A DNA stretch of 29,413 nt, taken from assembly GCA_964639525.1 (NCBI GenBank), contig CAZXDS010000018.1, positions 1 through 29,413 of the forward strand, given 5' to 3'. Under the pieces are notes generated by a model. That model was not told the DNA's origin, did no database searches, and worked only from the letters and a program-made list of their open reading frames with translations. This stretch comes from CAZXDS01 sp964639525. GTDB taxonomy: Bacteria > Bacteroidota > Ignavibacteria > Ignavibacteriales > Melioribacteraceae. Each line of letters starts with the position of its first letter. Position 1 is the stretch's first letter. A program made the translations under genes and the position numbers. Shown here piece after piece: positions 1 to 9,411 of this stretch.

Positions 1-232
1 TTAAATGCAAAGAATTGTCAGGTATCATTGACATATCTTCAGCCGAACCAAATATTGTTGTGTTCAATAAATCTTCCGGGAAAAAGTAAGTCTCTTTCTT
101 AACGTGTTGATTGTTTGACAATTCCGTGTATAATCTTGAATTATAAAACTTGGAAGAATCATGATTTATTCTTCCATTAGTCCCGAATGAACTTGATTCC
201 GTTCCTTTCTTTTTTTGATATGTAGTCTTCAT
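1..232 (-). CDS. DNA methyltransferase of a type II restriction-modification system, N-terminal part only
   Basis: Only the first 77 residues are in the window; the gene continues past the left edge. It would protect host DNA by methylating an amino group of adenine or cytosine in the site cut by the upstream nuclease. The visible end, SAEDMSMIPDNSLHL, is the segment that in N4/N6 amino-methyltransferases immediately precedes the hydrophobic strand and the catalytic S/D/N-PP-Y box; that box itself lies outside. The first 55 residues are polar and probably a variable N-terminal arm. The ATG at 232 follows the nuclease stop by 11 bases, so the two genes form an operon read leftward. Target base and recognition site cannot be judged from this fragment. 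The family call rests on one motif and on the neighbour. Confidence 0.72.
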   Translation of the reverse strand, partial: MKTTYQKKKGTESSSFGTNGRINHDSSKFYNSRLYTELSNNQHVKKETYFFPEDLLNTTIFGSAEDMSMIPDNSLHL

Positions 233-243
233 TTTTTTACAAC

Positions 244-1088
244 TTAGTCATTAATTAATGTTAAGAATATTTCTGCCTTTGATATATCATCCGCTTCTTT
301 TGAGGCTAATGATATGATTTTGCCTAATCTCTTTTTAGGTAGCATTGAAGAAAAGAAATTCATATCGGAGTCAACTACTTCATTGATGTAATTAGTCAAG
401 GCTTGATATTCCCTAAATGTTTGAAAACCTTTTCCCTTTGTATTTTCAATAAAGTCCGCTGTTGGTTTTGGATATACAGAAATGAAACTTTGAATTATTC
501 CAGCACTCTTTAAAAAATCTACTTTCTTAGTGTAGTTTTTAGTTATGGGGCTATTGCCCAAAATAATAATTGGGATTTTTGTTGATTCTGTTCCGGAAAC
601 TCTAATGTTAATAGATTTTCCGATTGCTTTTAGCATTGAGTCAGAACGTAAAATTGAAGGATTACCCTTGTGACTCTTGTAATCACCAATAAAGTTTACT
701 TTTCCGTTTTCAAATTTATAATACTCATTTTTATTTCAAAAAGTAATTTGATATTTTCTGCTTTTTGTCGGGTTTCATTTGTAGTGCAGAAAGCCAAATC
801 TGCACTACTTTGATTTGATAGCCCAAGTTCTGGGCAAACAACACTATTTACAGCAAATAATCCTAATTTTTCCGCAATTGGGTTTAAAAAATCTTTGCTC
901 CATTTTTCAGTGTACTGTCCAATTAGAGAATTTCGACTTTGTAATGCTTTTCCGTGAGCATTCCTACCTTTTGGAATATAAGCGAAATACTCACCATCCA
1001 GGTTATAAAAAAGTTTTTCCGGCGAAGCAAAGTGTTTCATTGATTCTAAGAAAAAATTTTGTTCAATATTTTTATCCCAAAATATCAT
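244..1088 (-). pseudogene. Type II restriction endonuclease, PD-(D/E)xK type, split by a one-base frameshift
   Basis: Two open frames (1088 to about 697 and 636 to 244) join into one protein of about 281 residues if one base is added to the T5 run at 728-732 (A5 in the coding strand). The bridging sequence then reads FEIK-NEYYKFENGK and onward without a stop. Catalytic residues of the PD-(D/E)xK fold are visible as D97 (SSADLAF) and E118-x-K120 (FEIK); the slip falls directly after K120. The start ATG has AGGA eight bases upstream. The methylase gene follows in the same direction, which supports a restriction enzyme. No controller (C) protein gene is visible. As written, the product would stop about 11 residues after the catalytic lysine and probably be inactive. 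A sequencing error in the homopolymer or phase variation would look the same. The specific family is not recognised. Confidence 0.75.
728..732. other. T5 homopolymer at the restriction-nuclease frameshift
   Basis: This run of five T (five A in the coding strand) is where the reading frame of the nuclease changes. Six bases would restore a continuous frame through the catalytic region. Five bases is short for a classical phase-variable tract, so a fixed mutation or consensus error is at least as likely as switching. Confidence 0.6.
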
Positions 1089-1254
1089 ATAGTAATCCTA
1101 ATTTAATGAATTACGGATTTATTATCATATTAATTATTCTTTTGTCGTGATTTGTAAAGAGAGTAATATGGATGTTAAACAAGGAATTTATTCGAACAAA
1201 AAAACATCTTGCGAAGAACATTATTTAAAAATGCTCTCCGCAAAATAAAATGAC

Positions 1255-3330
1255 TTATTTAATTTCAAACAAAGAATCTTTAACGCCTTTGTTTACTTCA
1301 ACGGAAGATACAGTCATGGAAATGTTCTGTGGTCCCATTTGTTGTGAAACTTTGAAAGGGTATTTTATCCCGTCAACAGCTTTATAATCGCTAAATTCAG
1401 TTGTTTGAGAAAAACTTCCTTGAGGAGTTTTTATACTTGAGACCTGTTTAACTCTTAACCCGTCATCAACATTATAATATTCTGTCATTTTTTTTCCTGA
1501 AGGATAAGTTAATGCAACCTTATAAGTTTCCTTGCCATCAATTTTTTCCATACCGGTTAGTGTTTTCTTAACATCATCATTTTTATAAGCTAATACAGAA
1601 AACAACATAGCGGAAATTTTCATATCTTCAACTTGTTCCGGCTTCATCGGTTTTGATTGTCCCATTGAAGAAGCCATTCCTTTTTCGCCATCAAAGACTT
1701 GTGTTTGCTGCATTACGCCAGCGTCCATAAAAAAGTGAAATTTATTCGGCGCTTTTTGTACTGTTGTTATGGTAAAATCATAACCTTGAATATTTCCTTT
1801 CATTACGACTTTTCTGTCTTTTACGGCAAGCAATTTTTTCTCTCCGCCGATTGCATTTATATAATTATCAATAACAGACATAGCAGTAACGCCTGCAGGA
1901 ATTTCTTTCGCCGAAGGATCATATTTTTTAGCATTCACATCGTAATAATTTATTGCGCCGCTTATGCTGAATGGTTTCAGTTTTTTGGCAACATCTTCGC
2001 CGTTTCCCACAACTATTACGTAAGCGTTATTTGGTTTAACATACCTTTTGGCAAATTTTTGTACATCTTTCACACTAACGGTGCTAAGATTTTTCAAATA
2101 ATTTTGATAATAATCTTTTGGGAAATTGTACATCTCAATATTAAGAGCATATTGAGCAAGAGTTTGCGGTCTTTCAAGCGAACGCCCAAACTGCCCTGTT
2201 AAAAAGTTTTTGGCAGCAGTTAATTCGGTATCAGTAACCGGCGATTTTCTAATCCTTTTCATTTCATAAATAAATTGAGTTATTGCACTGTCAGTAACAG
2301 CATTACGAGCTTCGCACGAAGCATCAAAACTACCGATAATTTCATCGGCACTTATACGCGAATAAGCTCCGTAAGTATATCCCTTGTCTTCACGTAAGTT
2401 TTGAAACAATCTTCCCGTAGCACCGCCGCCAAGAATTTTATTTACAACTTTTCCTGTAATAGCATCTTGAGTTCCTAAAACGAGTTTAATTGGGTAAGCA
2501 ATATTGATTACAGATTGAACCGAACTTTCACGATTAACAAGTGCAACTTTACGAACTAATGGTTTTCTAGGAATTTTATATTTATGAGCAGGAACATCTT
2601 TCTTTTGCCAATCGCCAAAGTATTTTTCGGCAAAGTCTTGTGCATCATCTTTATTAATATCACCAACTATTGCAAGGTAAGCTATATTAGGATGGAAATA
2701 GGTATTGTAAAAGTTTTGGCACTTTTCCAAAGTAATACTTTTTACAGATTTTTCCGTTGTAATTTCACCGTAAGGATGTTTTTTGCCGTAAACTAAAGCA
2801 TCCATAACATTCTTAGCAATGGCATTTGGGTTATCAGCCGCAGCTTTTAATGATGATTCGGTTTGTTTTTTCAGTCTGTCCAATTCCTTTTGTTTAAAAA
2901 CAGGATTTAACAAAACGTCAGACATAATATCAAGCAATTCATCCGTATGCTTTGTTAATGAGGATGCATAAATTCCCTGAGAGGAAGGAATTAAAGTCGC
3001 ACCGATAAAATCAACTTGTTCATTAATTTGCTCTTTTGTTCTATTCTTAGTTGCCGTTCCGAGCAATTGTCCTGCTAAGTCAACATAACCCGTGTTTTTA
3101 CCTTCAAGAATCGGATCATATTTTAGTCTTAAAGAAAAGCTGACTACCGGCAATTTGTGATTTTCAACAACGATAACAGTAAGTCCATTATCTAACTGAA
3201 ATTTGTCATAATGTCCCAATTCGATTGTTGGTGCAGGTCCCGGCTGCGGACGAACACTTCTATCCAGCTGACCGAAAACCGGAAAGCTGAACATCAATAT
3301 CAAGACGGCAGATAATATTTTGTTCTTCAT
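1255..3330 (-). CDS. Catalytically inactive M16 peptidase subunit with extra C-terminal domain
   Basis: An exported protein of 691 residues with a signal peptide (1-20, ending in FGQ). Residues of about 35-460 form the two M16 half-domains. The zinc motif HxxEH is absent: the matching segment reads GYVDLAGQLL. The second-half substrate motif is kept (GRLFQNLREDKGYTYGAYS, about 303-322, with the R and Y pair). In bacterial heterodimeric M16B enzymes one chain carries HxxEH and the other the R/Y pair, and this looks like the R/Y chain. Residues of about 480-691 form an additional domain resembling the LolA/lipoprotein-sorting fold, rich in beta strands; M16 subunits of this kind usually end near 450. 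It follows the active subunit by 39 bases and has GGAG eight bases before its ATG. Likely role: periplasmic peptide degradation with its partner. The function of the C-terminal domain is unknown. Confidence 0.88.
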   Translation of the reverse strand: MKNKILSAVLILMFSFPVFGQLDRSVRPQPGPAPTIELGHYDKFQLDNGLTVIVVENHKLPVVSFSLRLKYDPILEGKNTGYVDLAGQLLGTATKNRTKEQINEQVDFIGATLIPSSQGIYASSLTKHTDELLDIMSDVLLNPVFKQKELDRLKKQTESSLKAAADNPNAIAKNVMDALVYGKKHPYGEITTEKSVKSITLEKCQNFYNTYFHPNIAYLAIVGDINKDDAQDFAEKYFGDWQKKDVPAHKYKIPRKPLVRKVALVNRESSVQSVINIAYPIKLVLGTQDAITGKVVNKILGGGATGRLFQNLREDKGYTYGAYSRISADEIIGSFDASCEARNAVTDSAITQFIYEMKRIRKSPVTDTELTAAKNFLTGQFGRSLERPQTLAQYALNIEMYNFPKDYYQNYLKNLSTVSVKDVQKFAKRYVKPNNAYVIVVGNGEDVAKKLKPFSISGAINYYDVNAKKYDPSAKEIPAGVTAMSVIDNYINAIGGEKKLLAVKDRKVVMKGNIQGYDFTITTVQKAPNKFHFFMDAGVMQQTQVFDGEKGMASSMGQSKPMKPEQVEDMKISAMLFSVLAYKNDDVKKTLTGMEKIDGKETYKVALTYPSGKKMTEYYNVDDGLRVKQVSSIKTPQGSFSQTTEFSDYKAVDGIKYPFKVSQQMGPQNISMTVSSVEVNKGVKDSLFEIK

Positions 3331-3369
3331 AATTTGTTCTCCAAAAAATGTTTATTTATTAAATAAATT

Positions 3370-4695
3370 TTATTTTTTTGCTGATTTCGGCAAATAATAT
3401 AATACCACTCTGTTTTGTTTTGTTAAATATTTCTTTGCAACATGCTGAATATCTTCCTTTGTTACCGTCATATATTTTTCCAATTCGGTATTTATTAAAT
3501 TTGTATTTCCAAAAAAGACATAATAACTGGAGAGACTTCCGGCAATACCTGCATCGGTCGAGTTACTTTTTACGAAACTGCTTTCCTGTTGATTTTGTAA
3601 TTTCTCAAATTCCTTGTCGGAAATTTCATTATTAATAACTTTGTCAATTTGAACATCCATTGCTTTTTCAAGTTCATCACCTGTCTTGCCTGCATTGGCA
3701 ATTGCAAAAGTTAAGAATAAACCCGGATCTTCAAGTGACATTGGAAAAGCACCGGCTTGTAAAGCAACTTGCTGCTGATCAACAAGATTTTTATACATTC
3801 TTGAACTTTTCCCACCGGACAGAAGTGTGGTAAGCATATCCAACGCGTATGCATCTTTACTGTTTTGTTTTGGAATGTGATAAGCGAACAAGACCAAAGG
3901 TAACTGAATGTTGTCATAAACAGTATCTCTTACTTCGGCTGTCTGTGGTGGTTCAATAACTGAAGGTCTGTAAATTTTTTGAGTTCCGCGTGGAATTGTT
4001 CCATAATATTTTTCAACCCATTTCTTGGTTTGGTCAATATTAATATCACCGACAATTGTTAAAACAGCGTTATTCGGCACATAAAATTCACTATGAAAAT
4101 CTCTAAACTCTTTTAAGGTTGCTTGGTCAATGTATTGAGCCGAACCAATTGGTGTCCAGCGATATGGATGAACTTTGTAAGCGTGGTTAAAAGTTTCCTG
4201 CAATACAGTTCCGTATGGTTGATTATCCAAACGTTGTTTTTTTTCTTCTTTAACAACTTTACGTTGAGTTTCAACGCCCACACTATCAATTTTTAAATGA
4301 AACATTCTTTCGGATTCGAGCCACAATCCAAGTTCCAGTTGATTTGACGGAAGCAAATCATAATAATAAGTTCTGTCTTGAGTAGTGTTTGCATTTAATT
4401 CACCGCCATTGTTTTGAACAATTTTCATATACTCACCGCGTGCAATATTGGGCGAGCCTTCAAACATTAAATGTTCAAAAAAATGAGCAAAACCTGTCCG
4501 GTCTGATTGTTCATTTTTAGACCCTACGTGATATAATACCGAAACCGCAACTATGGGAGTCGAAGTATCTTGATGCAGAATTACGTGCAGACCGTTATCA
4601 AGATTATATTCCGTAAAATCAATTTTTTTACTCTGTGCAGAAATAACTGAAAATACTGCAAAAAGCAAAAGCAAGAATAGATACTTTACTTTCAT
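3370..4695 (-). CDS. Zinc-dependent M16 family peptidase (active subunit)
   Basis: An exported metallopeptidase of 441 residues with a signal peptide (about 1-20, VISAQ). The inverted zinc motif HFFEH is intact at 71-75 (H71, E74, H75), and the expected third ligand lies about 75 residues on in RKVVKEEKKQR (E150 or E151). Length and two-half organisation fit the M16B group (processing-peptidase-like, one half active). It is the first gene of a two-gene operon with the HxxEH-less partner at 1255-3330. The pair should form a clamshell heterodimer in the periplasm that cleaves small peptides or peptide remnants of exported proteins. The start ATG has AAAGGTG just upstream. The substrate is unknown. 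Confidence 0.93.
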   Translation of the reverse strand: MKVKYLFLLLLFAVFSVISAQSKKIDFTEYNLDNGLHVILHQDTSTPIVAVSVLYHVGSKNEQSDRTGFAHFFEHLMFEGSPNIARGEYMKIVQNNGGELNANTTQDRTYYYDLLPSNQLELGLWLESERMFHLKIDSVGVETQRKVVKEEKKQRLDNQPYGTVLQETFNHAYKVHPYRWTPIGSAQYIDQATLKEFRDFHSEFYVPNNAVLTIVGDINIDQTKKWVEKYYGTIPRGTQKIYRPSVIEPPQTAEVRDTVYDNIQLPLVLFAYHIPKQNSKDAYALDMLTTLLSGGKSSRMYKNLVDQQQVALQAGAFPMSLEDPGLFLTFAIANAGKTGDELEKAMDVQIDKVINNEISDKEFEKLQNQQESSFVKSNSTDAGIAGSLSSYYVFFGNTNLINTELEKYMTVTKEDIQHVAKKYLTKQNRVVLYYLPKSAKK

Positions 4696-5049
4696 TTTAC
4701 ACCTTTGAATTAATTGTTAGAAAATAGAATTTTTACTGAGAATAATATTGAAATTTAATGATTTTTATTTTGTAATTACTATTAAATTATGACGTATCAA
4801 AAATAATTATGTTTTTTAATTTTTATCTTAAAATTGACAAAACAAATAATAAATATTCAATATTCAATAGTAGTTCAATAATTGTTTCTTGTTAAAACTT
4901 TAAAAAAAATTATATTATCCGATAATAGTTTTATTAATATAAAAAGTTATGAAAAATAATTTTGAATATTTCAAAATTTGATAACACCTAAACATTAAAC
5001 AGCGGCATATTAATCTAACACATTAAATTAAACCAACTATTTTTCAGTT
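4696..5049. other. Divergent intergenic region, 354 bases, very A+T-rich
   Basis: This lies between the M16 operon (leftward) and the propeller sensor kinase (rightward), so it must hold both promoters. No open frame of note is present. I see an imperfect tandem of AATATTC units near 4854-4866 and the short palindrome listed separately at 4913-4927. No convincing -33/-7 pair stands out. Confidence 0.6.
4913..4927. promoter_or_regulatory. Perfect 7-1-7 palindrome in the divergent promoter region
   Basis: TATTATC-C-GATAATA is a perfect inverted repeat around one central base, 122 bases before the sensor-kinase ATG. Size and position suit an operator. In such A+T-rich sequence a chance palindrome of this length is quite possible. 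Confidence 0.3.
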
Positions 5050-8000
5050 ATGAAGAAAATCATAATAGGAATCCTTTTTCTACTTTCATATAGTCTATGT
5101 TTTGGACAACAATATGATTTTGTTCGTTTCCAAGAGTCAGACGGATTACCACTTTCGCAAATATATTGTATCTATCAGCATTCCAATGGTGCTTTAGCGT
5201 TGGGTATAGTTGGCGGGGGTTTAAGTTTGTACAATGGGACTAAATTTCACAACTTTACACAAAATGAAGGACTAGGTAGTACCACTGTAAATAGAATTGG
5301 AGAGGATTCCAAAGGAAATTTATGGTTAGCCACGGATGATGGTTTAAGCAAATTTGACGGGAAAATATTTAGAAACTTTTATGAAAAAGATAGAAAAGTT
5401 TCAGTTTGGGAATTGGCAATTGATAAGAATGACCATGTTTTCCTTGGTACTAATGACGGAGTTGTAAAATATGATGGTAAAGATTTTATAAATATTCCAA
5501 TCCCATTGGGAAAAAATAATCCTAATATTTTGTTTCTACAAATTGAAAAATCCGGCAATTTAATTTTCGGCTCAAGTGACCATATTTGGGAAATGGTAGA
5601 TGGTAAGGTTACCATACTAGAACAATTTTCAGGAAAATACATTGAAGGAATATTTAAGACTAACCAAAAGAATATACTTATTGCTGCAAATGATACTTTG
5701 TTTTCTTATAGTGCCGGAATTATTTCAATAAGACCCTTTGAAAAAAACATTAAAATAAAAAATATAACTTATGTTTACGAAGATTCTAAGGAAAATCTAT
5801 GGATAGGAACAATCGGGAGTGGAGTTTACAGAATTAGCAAAACCGAAATATCTCATTACAATAAAAAAAATGGTTTTACCAATTCACCTGTTTCGTCAAT
5901 TATTGAAGATAGTAATTTTAAGATGTGGTTTGGAACAGATAATGGTTTATACTTTTTGAACCGGACTGTTTTACAGTTTTTCCCAAATAATTCTACAATT
6001 TCGGATTTATGGTCGGTATATGTTTCACCGCAAAACGATGTTTATGTTGGAACTTCCGAAAAGGGAATGTTTAAGTTTGAAAATAATCTGTTTAAAGAAT
6101 ATCATGCTAATAAAAAAACAAATTCAATCTATTACCAAACATTACAAGATAAAAATAAAGATTGGTGGATAGCCACAAATAACGGATTAATATACAAATC
6201 AAAAACAAATTCGGACATCCAAAGAAAATTAAAAATCTTTGATAAAGAAAATGTTTTAGCTTTATATCAAGATTATAAAAATAATATCTGGATTGGCACC
6301 GGCTATGGCGGTTTGTTTTGTTTTGATGGTATAAACGTTAAGGAACAAAAAATTGACAGCATATTTACAACAATTGAAGCTTTTATTGAAGATAAACAAA
6401 ATAATCTTTGGATTGGAACAAATGTAGGTATGTACAAATATGATGGGAAAAAGTTTACTTATCCAACGGAATTAAATGTAATTAAAAGGTTTGAAATTGA
6501 TCATTTAATTTTTGACCGGTATCGAAACATTATTTGGGCGGCAGCGTTTGGAGAGGGACTTATTAAATACAATCTTCCATCCGATACTGCAAATGGGACA
6601 GTTCAAATTTATGGAACTAAAGAAGGTTTGAATGACAATTCAGTTCTATCACTGGTTGAAGATTTTGACGGAAATATTTGGACAGGTACGAACGAAGGAC
6701 TTAATAAGATAATTTTGAATGAAACGGATTCTGTGATTTCAATTATTCCATTTTACAAGAATGACGGGTTACTGGGAGAAGAATGCGTTCAGGGGTCAGC
6801 GGAGATTGATTCTACGGGTAAACTTTTAATTATGACGGCAAAAGGTCTGTTGGCTTTTTATCCTAATAAATTAGGTATGTTAAAAAAGAACCCGATTCCT
6901 AAAGTTATTAGCATTAAAGCAATATCGCTTGATTCCACAGTAACTTTTTCAAAAGATTATTTGTTTGAAAATTGGGATAACCAAATACCAATTGAAATAC
7001 CCGGGACCATAAATAATTTTCAAATCAATTATTGCGGATTAGCTTTCCCAAGTTCAAAGGGAACAAATTTTTCTTATAAGCTCAGCGGATTTAATTGGTC
7101 AAAGCCAACAAAAGAAACGACAGTACATTTTAATAATTTGGAACCGGGTAATTATAATTTTAGTGTTCGTACACTTACTGCTCAAGATGTACCGAACCAA
7201 CAAATAGCTGCCATAAATTTTGAAGTGAACGCAGCATTCTATCAAACAAGATGGTTTAAGATTCTAATCTTCATAATCCTCATTTTATTGGGACTATTTC
7301 TTAATTATATAAGAACACGTTCGATAAAAAAGAAAAATATTATGCTTCGAGCTAAAATAGAAGAACGTAAAAAGATTAATATTGTTCTCAATAATGCGAA
7401 GGAAGCTGCTGAAAAATCAGAAAAATTAAAAAGTGAATTTCTTGCACAAATGTCGCATGAAATACGTTCGCCGATTCATACAATTTTAAGTTTTACCCAA
7501 TTACTTGAGTTTGAAATTTCCGATAAAATTGATGATGAACTAAAAGAAAGTTTTGCTGCAATTAAAAAAGCAGGGCAGCGGGTTGTTCGTACTATTGAAC
7601 TGATTTTGAATATGTCACAAATTCAAACCAATACATTAGAGACACATTTTAGAATCATTGACTTAACCGATGAAATATTAGAACCACTGTATCTTGAATA
7701 TTATCAAACTGCAAAATCGGAAGGGTTAATATTAGATTTCATTAAAGATACAGAAGAAGTTGAAATTGAGGGAGACGAATATAGTTTAACTCAGATTATA
7801 GCCAATTTGCTCAATAATGCAATTAAGTACACTGATAAAGGGAAAGTTACATTAAGGGTGTTGAGAACTGATGATAATTTTTTAACTGTTGAAGTTATTG
7901 ATACCGGAATTGGAATAGCAAAAGAATACTTGCCGAATATTTTCAAATCATTTAGCCAAGAAGAACAAGGATATACTCGCCAATATGACGGTAACGGATT

Positions 8001-8103
8001 AGGTTTGTCTCTCGTTGAAAAATACTGCAAAATAAATGATGCTGAAATTTCAGTAGAATCGGAAAAAGGGAAAGGAAGTACTTTTAGAGTTATATTTAAG
8101 TAG
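5050..8103 (+). CDS. Sensor histidine kinase with two-component regulator propeller (hybrid-sensor type, no receiver)
   Basis: A 1017-residue envelope sensor. A signal peptide (about 1-19, CFGQ) is followed by two seven-bladed-type Reg_prop regions (about 25-620) with repeats such as EDSKGNLWLATDDGLSKFDG and IWIGTGYGGL, then a Y_Y_Y domain (about 650-725) ending NLEPGNYNFSV. One membrane segment (about 735-752) and a short coiled linker lead to the DHp helix with phospho-acceptor H803 (MSHEIRSPIHT) and an ATPase domain with N box (ANLLNNAIKYT, about 918-928), G1 DTGIGIA (about 951) and G2 GNGLGLSLV (about 981). It should autophosphorylate on H803 in response to a periplasmic ligand. Classical Bacteroides hybrid sensors continue into a receiver and AraC domain; this one ends after the ATPase, so its partner regulator is encoded elsewhere. 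No regulator lies next to it. The ligand is unknown; related sensors often see polysaccharide fragments. Confidence 0.92.
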   Translation: MKKIIIGILFLLSYSLCFGQQYDFVRFQESDGLPLSQIYCIYQHSNGALALGIVGGGLSLYNGTKFHNFTQNEGLGSTTVNRIGEDSKGNLWLATDDGLSKFDGKIFRNFYEKDRKVSVWELAIDKNDHVFLGTNDGVVKYDGKDFINIPIPLGKNNPNILFLQIEKSGNLIFGSSDHIWEMVDGKVTILEQFSGKYIEGIFKTNQKNILIAANDTLFSYSAGIISIRPFEKNIKIKNITYVYEDSKENLWIGTIGSGVYRISKTEISHYNKKNGFTNSPVSSIIEDSNFKMWFGTDNGLYFLNRTVLQFFPNNSTISDLWSVYVSPQNDVYVGTSEKGMFKFENNLFKEYHANKKTNSIYYQTLQDKNKDWWIATNNGLIYKSKTNSDIQRKLKIFDKENVLALYQDYKNNIWIGTGYGGLFCFDGINVKEQKIDSIFTTIEAFIEDKQNNLWIGTNVGMYKYDGKKFTYPTELNVIKRFEIDHLIFDRYRNIIWAAAFGEGLIKYNLPSDTANGTVQIYGTKEGLNDNSVLSLVEDFDGNIWTGTNEGLNKIILNETDSVISIIPFYKNDGLLGEECVQGSAEIDSTGKLLIMTAKGLLAFYPNKLGMLKKNPIPKVISIKAISLDSTVTFSKDYLFENWDNQIPIEIPGTINNFQINYCGLAFPSSKGTNFSYKLSGFNWSKPTKETTVHFNNLEPGNYNFSVRTLTAQDVPNQQIAAINFEVNAAFYQTRWFKILIFIILILLGLFLNYIRTRSIKKKNIMLRAKIEERKKINIVLNNAKEAAEKSEKLKSEFLAQMSHEIRSPIHTILSFTQLLEFEISDKIDDELKESFAAIKKAGQRVVRTIELILNMSQIQTNTLETHFRIIDLTDEILEPLYLEYYQTAKSEGLILDFIKDTEEVEIEGDEYSLTQIIANLLNNAIKYTDKGKVTLRVLRTDDNFLTVEVIDTGIGIAKEYLPNIFKSFSQEEQGYTRQYDGNGLGLSLVEKYCKINDAEISVESEKGKGSTFRVIFK

Positions 8104-8106
8104 TTG

Positions 8107-8123
8107 AAATTTGCAAATTTTTT
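8107..8123 (+). terminator. Weak hairpin with T run after the sensor kinase
   Basis: A 14-base perfect palindrome (AAATTTGCAAATTT) begins three bases after the kinase stop codon and runs into further T residues. It could form a small stem followed by U residues. The stem is almost all A-U, so strength is doubtful. Confidence 0.25.
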
Positions 8124-8241
8124 AACAACAATTAGATGATTAAATTTTTTAATATTAATTTTTATAATATCATTGTTTATCAATAACCGGAAAAATATAA
8201 TACTTATTGAACAGATGCTGCACGCCGGCAAGGACAACACA

Positions 8242-9411
8242 GTGGGAATTCCAAAAATCCGTGTTATCCGTGTTCTATTCTTTTTGTTGCTTTTAGCTTT
8301 CCCATATTCACTTATTGCACAAACTGCACAATATGATTCCTTAATTACAAAAGGAATTAAACAGATATATTCACTTCAATATACCAAAGCGGATTCAACA
8401 TTCAATTACTTACAGCAAAAATTTCCGAACAAACCCGCCGGGAAATTTTTTGACGCAATGGTTGTTTGGTGGGAAATTATGCCGGATATGAACAATGAAA
8501 AATATGATGATATTCTAATTGAAAAATTGGACAGCGTAATTGATTTTTGCGATAATATTATTGATAGAGACGAAAATAATATTGAAGCCGTTTTTTTCAA
8601 AGGCGGTGCTCTTGGTTTTAAGGGAAGATTAAATTCGTTGCGCTCTGAATGGTTTGATGCTGCAATGAACGGAAAAGAGGCGCTGCCTTTAGTTTTTAAA
8701 GCATATGAGATAGATTCAACAAATATTGACGTTCAACTTGGTTTTGGGATATACAATTATTATGCGGCGGTAATTCCCGACAAATATCCTATGGTGAAAC
8801 CGGTAATGTTCTTCTTCCCGAAAGGAAATAAAAAGAAAGGATTGGAACAACTAATTTATGCAGCCGATAAATCTCACTATGCTAAATATGAAGCCCGGTT
8901 TATGTTAATGAATATCTATTATAAATTTGAAAAGAATTATAATCAAGCTTTATTTTATTGTGATGAATTATTGGATGATTTTCCAAATAATTCAGTTTTT
9001 GAAAAGTACAAAGGCAGAATACTGATAAAGCAGAATAAGATGAACGCTGCTGTAAATTTGTACAAGGGTATTTTGCGAAAGTATGACTTAGGCTTAACAA
9101 GCTATAACAATCCATTGAAAAGAGAAGCTCTCTATTATGTCGGGCGGGATTTTTTTAACAGAAGCGTTTTTGATTCTTCATTAATTTATTTTAATTCATG
9201 CGAGGCTTTGTCAAAAGAAATTGACGGCGAAAAAGAAACCGGTTTTAGAATAAATGCAATACTTTATGTTGCGGAATGCAATGAAAAACTGGGAAATATT
9301 AAAACTGCATTGCAGAAGTATGAAGAAGTTTTGGACCTCGATGAATTTAGAGATTCTCATCATAAGGCACAGAAACATATTGATAAAATTAAAGCTGCAA
9401 AAAAATTATAA
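8242..9411 (+). CDS. Exported tetratricopeptide-repeat protein
   Basis: I place the start at GTG 8242, with AAGGA about seven bases before it; this gives a normal signal peptide (basic IRVIR, then LFFLLLLAFPYSLIAQ) and a protein of 389 residues. The frame is open upstream to ATG 8173, but that start would put about 23 polar residues before the signal. The mature protein is helical and shows TPR-like pairs, for example FEKNYNQALFYCDELLDDFPNN and EKLGNIKTALQKYEEVLDLDEF near the end. Such proteins scaffold complexes in the periplasm or at the outer membrane; no enzymatic motif is visible. It follows the sensor kinase on the same strand after 138 bases, and overlaps the PorQ-like gene tail to tail by 6 bases. 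A link to either is possible but unproven. Confidence 0.82.
   Translation: MGIPKIRVIRVLFFLLLLAFPYSLIAQTAQYDSLITKGIKQIYSLQYTKADSTFNYLQQKFPNKPAGKFFDAMVVWWEIMPDMNNEKYDDILIEKLDSVIDFCDNIIDRDENNIEAVFFKGGALGFKGRLNSLRSEWFDAAMNGKEALPLVFKAYEIDSTNIDVQLGFGIYNYYAAVIPDKYPMVKPVMFFFPKGNKKKGLEQLIYAADKSHYAKYEARFMLMNIYYKFEKNYNQALFYCDELLDDFPNNSVFEKYKGRILIKQNKMNAAVNLYKGILRKYDLGLTSYNNPLKREALYYVGRDFFNRSVFDSSLIYFNSCEALSKEIDGEKETGFRINAILYVAECNEKLGNIKTALQKYEEVLDLDEFRDSHHKAQKHIDKIKAAKKL
8257..8274 (+). repeat. Tandem pair of the 9-mer ATCCGTGTT inside a signal-peptide coding start
   Basis: Two exact copies of ATCCGTGTT lie side by side and encode IRVIRV, the basic start of the TPR protein's signal peptide. The surrounding bases (about 8215-8280) are less A+T-rich than the neighbourhood. 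I recall similar 'ATCCGTGT' tandem runs as intergenic sequence in Bacteroidetes genomes, but cannot confirm that here. Confidence 0.5.

Noticed and set aside
815..1150. Plus-strand open frame opposite the restriction nuclease
   Set aside because: It lies antisense to a frame with clear catalytic residues, has no recognisable motif, and codes for irregular hydrophobic sequence.
1699..2202. Plus-strand open frame of 167 codons opposite the M16 subunit
   Set aside because: The minus strand encodes a well-formed M16 protein; the shadow frame is rich in F, I and C, as is typical of antisense readings of A+T-rich genes.
9406..9411. Six-base overlap of the TPR and PorQ-like genes as a possible annotation error
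   Set aside because: Both stop codons are real on their own strands (TAA and TAA, shared TTATAA), so a tail-to-tail overlap is genuine.
5050..9411. Polysaccharide-utilisation locus suggested by the propeller sensor
   Set aside because: No SusC/SusD pair, glycosidase or AraC-type output lies nearby.
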